From Bedellia somnulentella (Eukaryota; Arthropoda; Insecta; Lepidoptera; Bedelliidae), in NCBI GenBank assembly GCA_963576735.1, contig OY755175.1, positions 19,050,401-19,114,400 on the forward strand: a stretch of 64,000 bases of DNA. Direction: 5' to 3'. The notes below the pieces were generated by a model. It saw only the letters and a list, made by a program, of their open reading frames with translations. It was not told the DNA's origin and searched no databases. This document shows positions 40,593 to 50,259 of this stretch, piece by piece. The stretch's first letter is position 1. The number at the start of each line of letters is the position of its first letter. The position numbers and the translations under genes are program-made.

Positions 40593-42557
40593 ATGTTATA
40601 TTCATTTGAGAGTAAAAATATTCACGCAATTCTTGTATCTGAATCTTGGCTTAAACCATTTCTTCCTTCCGCTTCTTATACTTTACCAGGGTTTCAACTC
40701 ATTAGAAACGATCGTGTAAGCGGTCGTGGTGGTGGCGTTGCTATCTATCTTCGAACTCATATACCATATTCTATTATTAGCACGTCAACTCAGCCTCCTC
40801 CCTCCAATGCAGGTGAACATTTATTCCTAGAACTCGTACTAGGTCACAATAAAGTTTTACTTGGTGTCTACTATAGTCCATCCCTTCAATTAAACTTTTT
40901 TCCTTCTTTTGAGAAACTCTTAGAAGACCTCACCCCTTCTTACGATCACTCCATTATAATGGGTGACTTCAACACCTGTCTTTTAAAACGTGATTCCCGT
41001 TCAAAATCCCTAGCTTCGATTTTTCATAGCAGTAATTTTCATATTCTTCCTCTTAATGCAACCCACAACTTACCCAATTGCATTCCATCTCTTCTTGACC
41101 TGATAGCTGTCTCTTCTCCTAATCATGTCGCCCTTCATGGCCAAACTTCAGCTGATGCTTTTTCACATCACGATCTTATTTTCGTATCTTATAAAGTTCG
41201 CCCACCTAAAAACAAGTCGAAAATTCTCCTGCAGCGCAGTTTTGGTAGTATAGATTTGGATAGGCTGCGACACGATGCTTCGAATATTGATTGGACGGAA
41301 TGTACCGTAGGGGATACTATTGATGAAAAAGTTAAAAAATTTAATACCTTACTCACGTCACTTTACGATATTCATGCTCCGGTAAAAGCCGTTAAAATGA
41401 GACATTTTCCTGCACCATGGCTCACTGACGAAATTAGAGATCTCTTGTCGAAGAAAACTCGGGCCCAGTCTAAGTTTAAATCACGGCCGTCTGATCTAAA
41501 TAAGGAAAAGTTTGTGGCGATTCGAAATCACTGCAATAGGGTGTGTAGGGATGCACAGCGACACCACATTCATGATTCCGTTGAGAATGGCGATCCGGCT
41601 AAAGTCTGGAAGTTTCTTAGATCCTTAGGAGTTGGAAAATCTCGTCAAGATTCAATCCCGAAAGATCTGTACCTTACTTCACTTAATAATCATTTTACCT
41701 CAACGTCTACCTTTGATGGTATTAAAAAAGCTGACACTCTGCAATTTCTTTCTACACTTCCAACTCCGGATTATCCTCCCTTTACTATTTGTCAATTCTC
41801 CGATTGTGATGTTAAGAAGAATATTATGTCAATTACATCAAACGCAACAGGTGGTGATAGTATAAGTCGTAAAATGATTTTGCCTATACTTGACATAATA
41901 ATTCCCACCATTACTGATATCCTCAATAACTCCATAACCTCAGGATCATTTCCGACGGTATGGAAAGAAGCCCAAGTCACCCCGATTCCTAAAAAAGTTA
42001 ATCCAAAATCCTTCTCTGAATATCGCCCTATATCTATCCTCCCTTTCCTTTCTAAAGTCCTTGAACGACTTGTACACAGACAATTAAATGATTTCCTGAC
42101 TAAAAATGATCTACTTAATCCTTTCCAATCTGGTTTCCGCCCTTCCCACAGTACCGTTACGGCTTTGGTTAAAATTACTGATGACATACGTTTGGGGATG
42201 GACAAGGGATTACTGACTGTTCTATCACTGCTTGACTTTAATAGCGCATTTAATTCTGTTGACTTTGATATATTATTGGCTTTGCTTCGTTCTATTAACA
42301 TATCTCCAACGGTGATTGACTGGTTTCGTAGTTATCTACAGGGGCGTCGGCAGCGCATTCGCATCGAAGATTCTTATTCTCCGTGGTGTGATTTAATTGC
42401 CGGTGTTCCACAGGGTGGTGTGTTGTCTCCTCTCTTATTTGCTATATTTATTAATAGTATTTCTCATCAACTCACTTCTTCCTACCACCTTTATGCAGAT
42501 GATCTTCAAATCATCTGTCATCAATCAAATACACACAAGCAAATCTTGATCAATTGA
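40593..42557 (+). pseudogene. LINE ORF2: endonuclease and reverse transcriptase, first part
   Basis: The 654-residue frame makes an AP-type endonuclease followed by a reverse transcriptase; in an intact element these nick the target and copy the RNA into it. Endonuclease marks are SESWL (16-20), GGGVAIYL (46-53), GDFN (124-127) and SHHDL (191-195). RT marks are TPIPKK and YRPISILPFLSKVLERLV (~465-490), FQSGFRPSHST, LDFNSAF with the palm Asp at 548, GVPQGGVLSP (604-613) and LYADDL (633-638). The usual AFD after LDF is AFN. The N-terminus is missing. The frame ends early at a frameshift 7-20 codons after YADD; the rest of the protein follows in another frame. Confidence 0.92.
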
Positions 42558-43366
42558 ATATGTCCATTGGCCTGATTAATGGTGATCTGGAGCGCATTTT
42601 GCGTTGGAGTGAGGCATATGGGCTAGCAGTCAATCCAAATAAATCTCAAATAATAATAGTCGGTAGTTCTCGAATGATTTCTAGGATTGATTACAAATCA
42701 CTGCCACCTGTGTTATTTGATGGAAAATCAATCTCTTTTAGCCCCGTGGTAAGGAACTTAGGCATTATGATCGATTGCAATTTATCTTGGGTACCCCAAT
42801 TAGAATCGGTAAGCCGAAGGATGTTCGCGTCAGCGGGCTCCCTCAGGAGACTGCGTAATTTTCTACCTACTGCTACCAAAACTGCGTTAGCTCAATCTCT
42901 ACTCCTTCCAATTTTGGATTACGCTGATACCTGTTATCTTGATTTAACGGAAGAACAGCTAAATAAATTAGAGCGTCTCCAAAACTTATGCATAAGGTTT
43001 GTTTTTGGATTGCGTAAATATGATCACGTGTCTGTTTATCGTTCTAAACTTAAGTGGCTTCCTATTCGCCTCCGCCGAAATGCGCATACTTTGTCTCTTC
43101 TTTACTCTATCTTGTTCAATCCTGCCACCCCTTTCTATCTAAAAGAACGTTTTCAATTTCTATCTTCTTCCCATAACCTTAATTTACGTTCAGACCATAA
43201 TCTTCAATTAACCATTCCCTCTCATTCAACCAATTTCTATGGCTCCTCTTTTTCTGTACACGCTGTGCAATTGTGGAACGCACTTCCTGTGGAGGTGCGA
43301 CTGGCTAAATCCCTTAATGTGTTCAAGGATCTGGTGAAACAACACTATCTCACTGAAGCGCTGTAA
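42554..43366 (+). pseudogene. LINE ORF2, C-terminal part after frameshift
   Basis: This continues the RT after the catalytic palm, with LERILRWSEAYGLAVNPNKS (~13-32), VRNLGIMIDCNLSW and LPILDYADTCYLDLTEEQL. It ends with FSVHAVQLWNALPVEVRLA and a stop at 43,366. The natural frame enters from upstream (reading ANLDQLNMSIG) without its own start codon. A small indel in about 42,515-42,545 separates it from the first part. Confidence 0.9.
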
Positions 43367-43756
43367 TACTGTTGCTTTTTAAATTATATGTATTAATTAT
43401 ATTTCTAAAACGTATTTGTGTATTTTATTTAGGTATTTGTATTACTTGTATATATAAAAGTATGTAGTTATGTATGTATGTGTGTTCATATGTGTGTAAT
43501 ATGTACCTATATTATTTTGTGTAATTAATATTTATGTTATTATTTCAATTAAATAAGTTAGTTTTAAAGTAAGCTTGTTTTGTGCATCTACCTAGATAAC
43601 TAGTTTACCGATCTCACCTTCCAAAGGTTGTCTGGAAGAGATCGCTTTTAGCGATAAGACCGCCGATTGTACCTCACTGTAAACTGTATGATAATTTCTT
43701 TTGTAAATTTGTGTTTGATGTACAATAAAGAGTTATTCTATTCTATTCTATTCTAT

Positions 43757-43798
43757 ATGACATGTACTCAAGCCATTAGTACCTAACGGAATAGGCAC
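43757..43798 (-). repeat. Line-B terminus, short fragment
   Basis: TGACATGTACTCAAGCCATT and ATAGGCAC match the reversed Line-B end. The MITE cuts it at 43,799. Confidence 0.5.
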
Positions 43799-43944
43799 CA
43801 GAAGGGCAAGCACGAGCGATGTTTAAACTAGTTATCGCGTGCGATAAGGCAGCCATCTCCATCGCACTTATTTAGTATCGTATACTGCCATCTCAATCTA
43901 ACCGTTATCGTGTCGATTAAATAATGCTCGTGCTTGCCCTGCTG
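43799..43944. mobile_element. 146-bp MITE with GGGCAAGCACGAGC inverted ends
   Basis: CAGAAGGGCAAGCACGAGC at the left and the complement of CAGCAGGGCAAGCACGAGC at 43,926-43,944 differ at one base. An internal TTATCGCGTGCGATAA palindrome lies at 43,834-43,849. No transposase; no convincing TSD. Confidence 0.8.
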
Positions 43945-44370
43945 CATGGCTTACACGAGCGACCTCTTAACTATAGGGAGATAGCGCATGGTATTAAACA
44001 GCTATCTCTTTCGAACTTAAATAGTATCATACATACATAAACATATACTCACGGCTTAATTCCCTAGAAGGGGTAGCCAGAGCCAAGGAATTATAAAATC
44101 CTCAGTCACTTTTGGAAGTTGAGTGGGGAAAAGGCGGTAATAAAGGGTTTTGGTGATGGGTCTCCAACCGCATCGCCCAAAAATCCAATAAAAAGCCCCC
44201 ATACCCTTAGTCGCCTCTAACGAAACCCGTGGGTTGAAAGGGGTAGCGCATTTTAAGCCGGCACTACACGGCAAAATAATACATATAATAATATAGTATC
44301 GTAGACTTTTATCTCATTCTAACCGACAGAGTAACGATAAAATAATGCTCTTGCTAGGCCTCCTGGAGAT
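43945..44370. repeat. Second copy of the same MITE, split by Ret-A
   Basis: The left half (AACAGCTATCTCTTTCGAAC) is at 43,998-44,028. The right half (AGTATCGTAGAC, ATCTCATTCTAACCG, AATAATGCTCTTGC) is at 44,293-44,370. A Ret-A insertion separates them. Confidence 0.7.
44029..44292 (-). mobile_element. Ret-A retroposon inserted in a MITE, 8-bp TSD
   Basis: ATAGTATC is duplicated at 44,021-44,028 and 44,293-44,300. The undivided MITE copy has the matching site once (TTTAGTATCGTATAC near 43,872). Subfamily 2 (ACGAAACCCGTGGG). Confidence 0.88.
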
Positions 44371-44411
44371 CTTACTTGTATTTTCATGATTTAAACTTTA
44401 TTTCTCTACAT

Positions 44412-44456
44412 TTTTGACGCCTATCAATTTTAAGTGGTCGACTGTTGGTTTTAGAT
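44412..44456 (+). repeat. Segment shared with the Line-B 3' transduction
   Basis: GACGCCTATCAATTTTAAGT then GGTCGACTGTTGGT also occurs, reversed, at 45,079-45,117 between two (TATG)n tails. Its own family is unknown. Confidence 0.65.
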
Positions 44457-44593
44457 CTGAATCACATCCAGTGATCTCTTTTTCAGATGTCCTACGACAT
44501 CAATATTAGTTTCGGGACTTTTAAGCAAAGAGGAGAAGAAAAAATGGTCCTTAATTTAATCCCTTCTCCCTATTCCTATTTCTGAAGTAAATT

Positions 44594-44800
44594 GCTGCGT
44601 AGTGTCGGTTTAGAATAGCACTACCTCATTTCTTCCGGTGGGTGTACGTAAGAGGCGACTAACGGTACTGGGGCTTCTTAAGGCATTTTTGGGCAATGCG
44701 GTTGGAGACCCATCACTAACAACCTTTATTTTAACACCTTTTCCCCACGCAACTTCCAAAAGTGGCTGAGGAATTTCTAATTTCCCTAGCTCTGGCTATG
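44594..44800 (+). repeat. Ret-A retroposon, 3'-truncated
   Basis: GCGTAGTGTCGGTTTAG through TTCCCTAGCTCTGGCTA, then TATGTATG. The GGGATTTATAGCCGTGAG block is deleted. Confidence 0.8.
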
Positions 44801-44819
44801 TATGTGAAGTAAATAATGT

Positions 44820-45010
44820 GGGTAGTAATGAGTCAATAATGGTAAGAGGACGAACACGGAGGACACGTTTAGATCAAATGAAGAATGTACTGAAAAGGCA
44901 GTTTGTAGTATAAAAAATAATAGAGCCTGTTTTAAAATATTGATGAATGTAGATAAACGGTTGTAGGAGAGGTTTGCCAGGATCGTAATCTGTGGCGATC
45001 GATAGAAGTA
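44820..45010 (+). repeat. Line-B 3' part, decayed
   Basis: AAGAGGACGAACACGGAGGA, TTTAGATCAAATGAAGAATG, GGTTTGCCAGGATCGTAATC and GTGGCGATCGATAG. One-base deletions break the frame. Confidence 0.75.
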
Positions 45011-45055
45011 GTTTACATAATGTTAAGTTAAACCACATTTTATATCAATAAGTGT

Positions 45056-45291
45056 ACATACATACATACATATAACCATACCAACACTCGACCACTTAAA
45101 AATGATAGGCGTCAGAAATACATACATACATACATATTCTCACGCCGTTAGTTCCCATTGGGGTAGGCAGAGACTATCGATCGCCACTTTGTACGATCCT
45201 GGCAAACCTCTCTGGCTTCGTTTACATCCATCAATCTTTTCATACATGCTCGTTTATTCTTCATACTTCGGACACCTGCCTTTTTGAGCAC
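45056..45291 (-). mobile_element. Line-B copy with probable 3' transduction, 11-bp TSD
   Basis: TCAATAAGTGT is duplicated at 45,045-45,055 and 45,292-45,302. Between them, reading on the minus strand, are the Line-B C-terminus, a (TATG)n tail at ~45,118-45,137, about 45 bp of foreign sequence, and a second (TATG)n tail at ~45,056-45,072. Confidence 0.88.
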
Positions 45292-45302
45292 TCAATAAGT
45301 GT

Positions 45303-45730
45303 GTTAAATATATTTGTTCGGACACATACGTACCAATTGTGTGTTTTATCTTATTTTGACAAAAGTTTATTAATTTCGAACATATTCTAAAAACTAAACC
45401 AGATATACAGTGCTAGTTAAATTAAATAGACTAGGATTTTGAAAAGAGGAATATTCGTGCTCGTTCATTAGGAAAACTGTTTCGTAAAATACGTTTGGAA
45501 ATCATCGTTCTTTGGTCGGCGGGTTTACTAAACTAAAAGGGGTCTGTATCTAATTGCCTTTCATTATTAATTCTATGCATGTATAATATTACGTGAGGGG
45601 ATAATAGGAATTTAAATTACCGTATAACTAAAAATGTAAACAATTTTTTACTATTTATTATCACCATTAGTATTTTTTAGGAAAAACTTAGTAAGATTTA
45701 TAGTATGGAATACCAACTCAATGATGTATT
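45303..45730. other. Unassigned AT-rich stretch
   Basis: No recognised feature. Confidence 0.4.
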
Positions 45731-45732
45731 TA

Positions 45733-45945
45733 ATACATACATACATATACTCACGACTATTAATCATAGAATGAGGTAGCCAGAGTTTGAGAGATAGAAA
45801 CACCTCCGTCTTATTAGTAAGTTGATAGGGAACAAGATGATAGAGATAAAGTATCGCTGGCGATGGGTCTTCAACTCCATCGCCCAAAAACTGCCTTAGT
45901 CGCTCTTGCGTTGTGACATTCTAAGCCGGTACTACACAGTATATT
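45733..45945 (-). repeat. Ret-A retroposon, diverged
   Basis: A (TACA)n tail, TATACTCACGACTATTAATC, GGTAGCCAGAGTTTGAG, CTCCATCGCCCAAAAAC and AAGCCGGTACTACACAG. Part of the 5' half is deleted. Confidence 0.75.
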
Positions 45946-45976
45946 AATAATTAATATTATACAATAATATTATATT

Positions 45977-46175
45977 TGCTGTGTAGTGTCGGCTTAGAAT
46001 AACACCACCCCAGTTCTACCCGTGGGTGATCGTAAGAGGCGACTAAGGCTATGTGGTTGGAGACCCATCACCAAAAACGTTTATTATTATCATCTTTTCC
46101 CCAATCAACTTCCAAAAGCTCTGGCTTCCCCGTTAAGGGATTTATAGCCGTGAGTATATGTATGTATGTATGTAA
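45977..46175 (+). mobile_element. Ret-A retroposon, subfamily 3, internal deletions
   Basis: GCTGTGTAGTGTCGGCTTAG, CCCGTGGGTGATCGTAAGAG, and a jump from AAGGCTATG to TGGTTGGAGACC. It ends GCCGTGAGTATATGTATG and lies head to head with the preceding copy. Confidence 0.85.
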
Positions 46176-46195
46176 ATATAAATGGCATGCCATAC

Positions 46196-46275
46196 TAAGA
46201 AACAATCCGTTTTGCTCGGATCGAACCTGTAACCTCCGGACCGAGAAGGTAGTCACCTATCCACTCGGCCACGGA
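46196..46275 (-). repeat. tRNA-like sequence, Leu/Ser-type head
   Basis: On the minus strand GTCCGTGGCCGAGTGGATAG (A box) and GGTTACAGGTTCGATCCGAG (B box) form a tRNA-like unit. A SINE head or tRNA pseudogene. The acceptor stem is not convincing. Confidence 0.5.
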
Positions 46276-46279
46276 CGTC

Positions 46280-46835
46280 GTCAAAGGTTATGCTCTCAGC
46301 AAAATATAATTTCACTCTTAATTCTCTACTCAAATTTTATTTAATTATAATTACTTGAAGAGAAAGCGAATAATAAATGAATCTCCGGAGTAAATAGAAA
46401 TCCATTAATTGTAGCAATTTAATACAGCAATATTAATTGGGCACTTTGCGAAGGTAACGTTCAAAACGCCCTAAAGTTTTGAAGATTACATATCCTTGTA
46501 ATTGTTGTTGCTAACTTTATTTTATTACTCAAAGTTATTATATCGTTTAAGGAAAATGACGAGTTTATAGCAAACAGAAAGGTCAATAAAATTGGGATTA
46601 GCCAAGTTGGTAACGTTAATTTTTTTCTTAAATTGAAATCGTACTTTCTTGGATACTTTATTATGGAATTTAGTAAGTAATAAAAGTAAATACCAGTAGC
46701 TAATTAGTACTTATAAAATAGCTATAAAAATATGTAAAAAGTTGTATCAATTCTTGCCCCATATAAACAAAACAATAAAATAATCAGCGAAAAGTATGCA
46801 ATCATGCAAAAAGTGGGTTTAGTTGTAAACGGTCT
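46280..46835. other. Unassigned AT-rich stretch
   Basis: No recognised feature. Confidence 0.4.
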
Positions 46836-46837
46836 AG

Positions 46838-47462
46838 TATGACTTAAGCACAACTTAGCCATGTGCGTTTCCTGACAATGCTTTCCCTCACCGTTAACGA
46901 CCTTTATACTTACTTACTTACTTACTTATACTCACGCCCATTGTTCCCATTGGGGTAGGCAGAGACTATCGATCACCACTTTGTACGATTCAGGCAAATC
47001 ACTTTTGCTTCTGTTTCATTCATAATTCTTCTCATACATGCTCTTTTATTCTTCATACTTCGGACGCCGGCCTTTTTGAGCACACTCTCAATTTGGTCCA
47101 GGTGTGTCCTCCGTGGTCGTCCTCTACTCACATTACCTTCCACGTTGGCTCTATAGATCTCCTTCACCAATTTACTGTCATCCATCCTCTCTATATGACC
47201 AAACCACCAAAAAAGAGGCAAAAGAGGCATGAAAGTAGAGTGAATGCAGTGGAAATGAGATCCCTAAGAAGTATATGTAATGTAAGGTTGTGCGACAGAG
47301 TGAGAAATAGTATAATTCGTGAACGTTTAGGTGTGAAAGATGACGTAGTGTGCAAGATAGAGAAAGGACCTTTATACATTAACCAAATATGTGTTATGTG
47401 TTTTGAACAGACACATTCTATTCTAGTGTTTGGTGTGGGTCCGATTCAGGATGTATTATTGT
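46838..47462 (-). repeat. Sine-S copy split by a Line-B insertion
   Basis: GACTTAAGCACAACTTAGCC and CTTTCCCTCACCGTTAACG lie left of the insertion. ATTAACCAAATATGTG, TGTTTGGTGTGGGTCC and GATTCAGGATG lie to the right and continue the SINE. Confidence 0.8.
46910..47367 (-). mobile_element. Line-B with 5' inversion (twin priming), 10-bp TSD
   Basis: The left part (46,910 to ~47,210) reads on the minus strand from WFGHIERMDD to the tail (TTAC)n. The right part (~47,215-47,367) reads on the plus strand from VNAVEMRSLRSICNV to VVCKIEKG, exactly the residues that precede WFGHIE in Line-B. ACCTTTATAC flanks the whole at 46,900-46,909 and 47,368-47,377. Confidence 0.92.
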
Positions 47463-47497
47463 GATATATTCTATTGTTATTTTGGTACTATATTCGG

Positions 47498-47645
47498 CTG
47501 TGTGATAGAGTGAGAAATAGTGTGATCCGTGAACGAGTAGGTTTGAAAGATGACGTAGTATGCAAGACAGAAAAAGGAATGTTGAGGTGGTTTGGACACA
47601 CAGAGAGGATGGATGAAAATAAAGTAGCGAAAATAGTATATTTCA
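47498..47645 (+). repeat. Line-B internal fragment
   Basis: Encodes LCDRVRNSVIRERVGLKDDV then VCKTEKGMLRWFGHTERMDE, the uninverted order of the two parts of the previous copy. No tail. Confidence 0.8.
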
Positions 47646-47650
47646 TTACT

Positions 47651-47750
47651 AGTACGGAATGGCTGTCATTGCAAAGAGTTCCGACAAATGTCTACCCGAG
47701 CCGAAGGCGAGGGTTGACAGTCGGAACGAGTTGCAATGACGGTTCCGTAC
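47651..47750. repeat. ~100-bp imperfect inverted repeat
   Basis: AGTACGGAATGGCTGTCATT to GTTCCGAC (47,651-47,685) pairs with GTCGGAACGAGTTGCAATGA to CGTAC (47,720-47,750). A likely foldback MITE. The loop has CCGAGCCGAAGGCGAGG. Confidence 0.7.
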
Positions 47751-47766
47751 GTGTACTGAACGACTA

Positions 47767-48286
47767 TTTTTAATACAGTTGCGAAAAAATTAAGCAATTT
47801 AACAAAACAACTAAACTCCCAAAGATTATTTCTGGAAAATGGCGACATTTTTTCTTTACTTATTGTGGTAGGCAAAGGAAACTATGCCCATACAGCCAAG
47901 TCTTATGTATACTTTTTTTGTTGATATGAAATGAAAATGAAATTTAATGAGTTATAATGTAATGAAACCTAACCTCACTAATTCTATCAAATCATTAAAT
48001 CAGATATCGAAACAAATTAGTCGATTTTGCCTATTATTTTGTTGTTGTTGATTCATGTTAATACGACCTATGCCACGTATTAACATGAATCATAAAAACT
48101 TCTTTGATTTTTTTAGTAAAATCTTTATGGTTGGTTTTTCTTTAAAATAGACATTATTTTGACAGTTGGGAAAGAAAACGCACTAGTGCGGGAAAGGTAA
48201 AGAAAAAGCACGAGTGTGTAATAGCCCACTTCCCGAACGCTATACGTCCCTGTAATACGCCACTTTTTGAGCAATTGTATTAAAAA
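47767..48286. mobile_element. ~520-bp element with TTTTTAATACARTTGC inverted ends
   Basis: TTTTTAATACAGTTGC at 47,767 and the complement of TTTTTAATACAATTGC ending at 48,286 are inverted. The interior has no ORF; it contains the hairpin listed next. A non-autonomous DNA transposon of unknown superfamily. Confidence 0.6.
48049..48092. repeat. Perfect 17-bp hairpin, 10-nt loop
   Basis: TGATTCATGTTAATACG at 48,049-48,065 and its exact complement at 48,076-48,092. Confidence 0.9.
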
Positions 48287-48314
48287 GATATATAGAGCAC
48301 CACATAGGATGGGA

Positions 48315-48455
48315 TTGTTAGTAGAGGACGGCCAGTAAAACGTTTCTAAATCAGATAGAAAACGTTCTTATAAGAAGCCTCTTCCAAGCCCCAAGAACAA
48401 GAGTATTATAAGATTTAAATATCGATATCTTCCAAGACAGAAGAGATCCATCTCA
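48315..48455 (+). repeat. Line-B fragment, decayed
   Basis: AGTAGAGGACGGCCAGTAAA, CTAAATCAGATAGAAAACG and TTCCAAGACAGAAGAGATCC are collinear with Line-B. Confidence 0.5.
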
Positions 48456-48459
48456 CACA

Positions 48460-48845
48460 ATAAGAAAAAAATGTGTTTGCTATGTAAATTAGCTTATATT
48501 AATTAAATTTATATTAATTTGATTATTCAGGTATGAACGTGACAATTTTTCGTGCATGCAACCAGTGCTCAAGGTTCATAAAGACGTTTACAACTCAAAA
48601 AATATTTTAGTAATCGCTAAAGCTTTTGTACGTGGCAGTTTTAATACGAGCGATAAGTGCATGAATTATGAAGAGCGTTCCGTAGCGTTAATTAATACTT
48701 GAACTGGCTACATGTATTCTCATCTCGTCAATGAAATATTGTTCGAGTTATAATCGGTTACCTTCGTTACTTACTGGTTAGTTTAGCTTCATTGTTTGAG
48801 GAAGGGATTTAAATTTAGTGCAATCTAGATAGATTTTATTACGTA
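48460..48845. other. Unassigned AT-rich stretch
   Basis: No recognised feature. Confidence 0.4.
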
Positions 48846-48847
48846 AC

Positions 48848-49098
48848 AGAATACGGCTTAGAATAAAACTGACCTATTTCTACCCGTGGGTGAACGTAAG
48901 AGGCGACTAAGGGTATAGGGGCTTTTTAAGTGATTTTTGGGCGATGTGGTTGGAGACCCGTCACCAAAAACATTTATTATTGCCATCTTTTCCCCAATCA
49001 ACTTCCAAAAGTGGCTGAGGAATTTCTCATTCCAAAGCTCTGGCTAGTGGCTATTCCGTTAAGGGATTTATAGCCGTGAGTATATGTATGTATGTATT
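48848..49098 (+). mobile_element. Ret-A retroposon, subfamily 3
   Basis: CGGCTTAGAATAAAACTGAC, CCCGTGGGTGAACGTAAGAG, GACCCGTCACCAAAAAC and GCCGTGAGTATATGTATG. The very 5' end is lost and GGCTA is duplicated (GGCTAGTGGCTA). Confidence 0.88.
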
Positions 49099-49164
49099 TC
49101 TTCCCCTGGATTTTGTAAGAGTTGTTTTTACAATCTATTCATAATTTAATTTCTAATAGTTTTT

Positions 49165-49215
49165 ATATTCCGAAGCTTTTGCTACCCCTTTTTGTGATTT
49201 ATAGCGATGATTATT
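49165..49215 (+). repeat. Ret-A 3' fragment
   Basis: TCCGAAGCTTTTGCTACCCC and TGTGATTTATAGCGATGATT match the last ~50 bases. Confidence 0.5.
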
Positions 49216-49289
49216 TATAATATTAGTATGCTCCAATGAAAAGTAACATGTAAGTATCATTGTGCGCGTTTTTGATTGATATCATAATA

Positions 49290-49555
49290 ATTTATCTATA
49301 GAGATCTATAGAGCCAATGTGGAAGGTAATGTAAGTAGAGGACGACCTCGGAGAATATATTTGGATCAAATAGAAAATGTGCTCAAAAAGGCAGGTGTCC
49401 GAAGTACGAAGAATAAAAGAGCAGGTATGAAAAGATTGATGGGTATGAATGAAGCTAGAGAGGTTTGCCAGGATCGTACAAAGTGGCGATCGATAGTCTC
49501 TGCCTACCCCAATGGGAACTAACGGCGTGAGAATATGTATGTATGTATGTAATAC
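49290..49555 (+). mobile_element. Line-B 3' end with intact C-terminal frame
   Basis: From GAGATCTATAGAGCCAATGT the frame is open to the stop after YPNGN (49,522): EGNVSRGRPRRIYLDQIENV, LKKAGVRSTKNKR, MKRLMGMNEAREVCQDR. Then GGCGTGAGAATATG and (TATG)n. One of the least damaged copies. Confidence 0.9.
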
Positions 49556-49559
49556 CGAT

Positions 49560-49990
49560 ATTTCTTATAACAGACGTCTCTATTGCTGAATTATTAAAAG
49601 GAAAAATCGCTCTTATCTCTAAAGCTCATTATATATTCAGAGTAAGTTTTCGCTCAGTATACAGATAATGTTCGAGTAAGAGAGAAAATGAAGGATGATA
49701 TTTGCGAGAACAAATTTAATCTATGAGTTTGAGCTCAAGAATATCCCAGCGCTGTCCGATGTTTTTGCTTGTTAGTTAACTATTGATGGATTAAAGATAT
49801 TTGCGAGTGCAATATCATAGCTGCAGCATAAAATTATCTTAATATATCTCTTTCCGCATATACAAAAGACAAACATAAAATATGATGAAAAATTAGGTAA
49901 TAAACTTAGTTCCCAGTACTATGAGCACTAGAAGGGAAACCATGAAAAACACAAGCTTGAGGAAACTATACTATTAAAATCAGTGTTAAA
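49560..49990. other. Unassigned stretch
   Basis: No recognised feature. Confidence 0.4.
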
Positions 49991-49992
49991 AT

Positions 49993-50250
49993 TTGCCGTG
50001 TAGGTCGGCTTAGAATGTCACTACCCCTTTCTACCCGGCGGTGTCATAAGAGGCAAATAATTGTATGGGGCTTTAGGGGACAAGATGATAGAAATAAAGT
50101 ATCGTTGGTGATGGCTTTCCGTCACCTACGATACTTTATTTCTATCATCTTGTCCCCTATCAAATTCCAAATGCGACTGAGAAGTTTCTTGCTCTGAAGC
50201 TCTGGCTAGCCCTTCTGGGATTTATAGGTATAAGTATATGTATACATGTT
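49993..50250 (+). repeat. Ret-A retroposon containing a long palindrome
   Basis: GCCGTGTAGGTCGGCTTAG at the 5' end and CAAATTCCAAATGCGACTG to GATTTATAGGTATAAGTATA at the 3' end. The middle is replaced by a palindrome built from an inverted copy of its own central block. Confidence 0.85.
50074..50159. repeat. 86-bp near-perfect palindrome
   Basis: Arms 50,074-50,114 and 50,119-50,159 pair with one mismatch and one G-T, loop CTTT. The outermost 31 bp on each side are perfect (start TAGGGGACAAGATGATAGAA). Confidence 0.93.
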
Positions 50251-50259
50251 AAAACCCGT

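Larger units (their letters stand above)
40570..43755 (+). mobile_element. 5'-truncated CR1/Jockey-group LINE
   Basis: The largest element in the window. The first collinear residues are TAHFNDML, just inside the endonuclease, so ORF1 and the endonuclease start are lost. ORF2 then runs to 43,366 with one frameshift. The 3' UTR carries GCGATAAGACCGCCGATTG, ACAATAAAGAG and an (ATTCT)n tail at 43,735-43,755. No TSD was identified. Confidence 0.92.
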
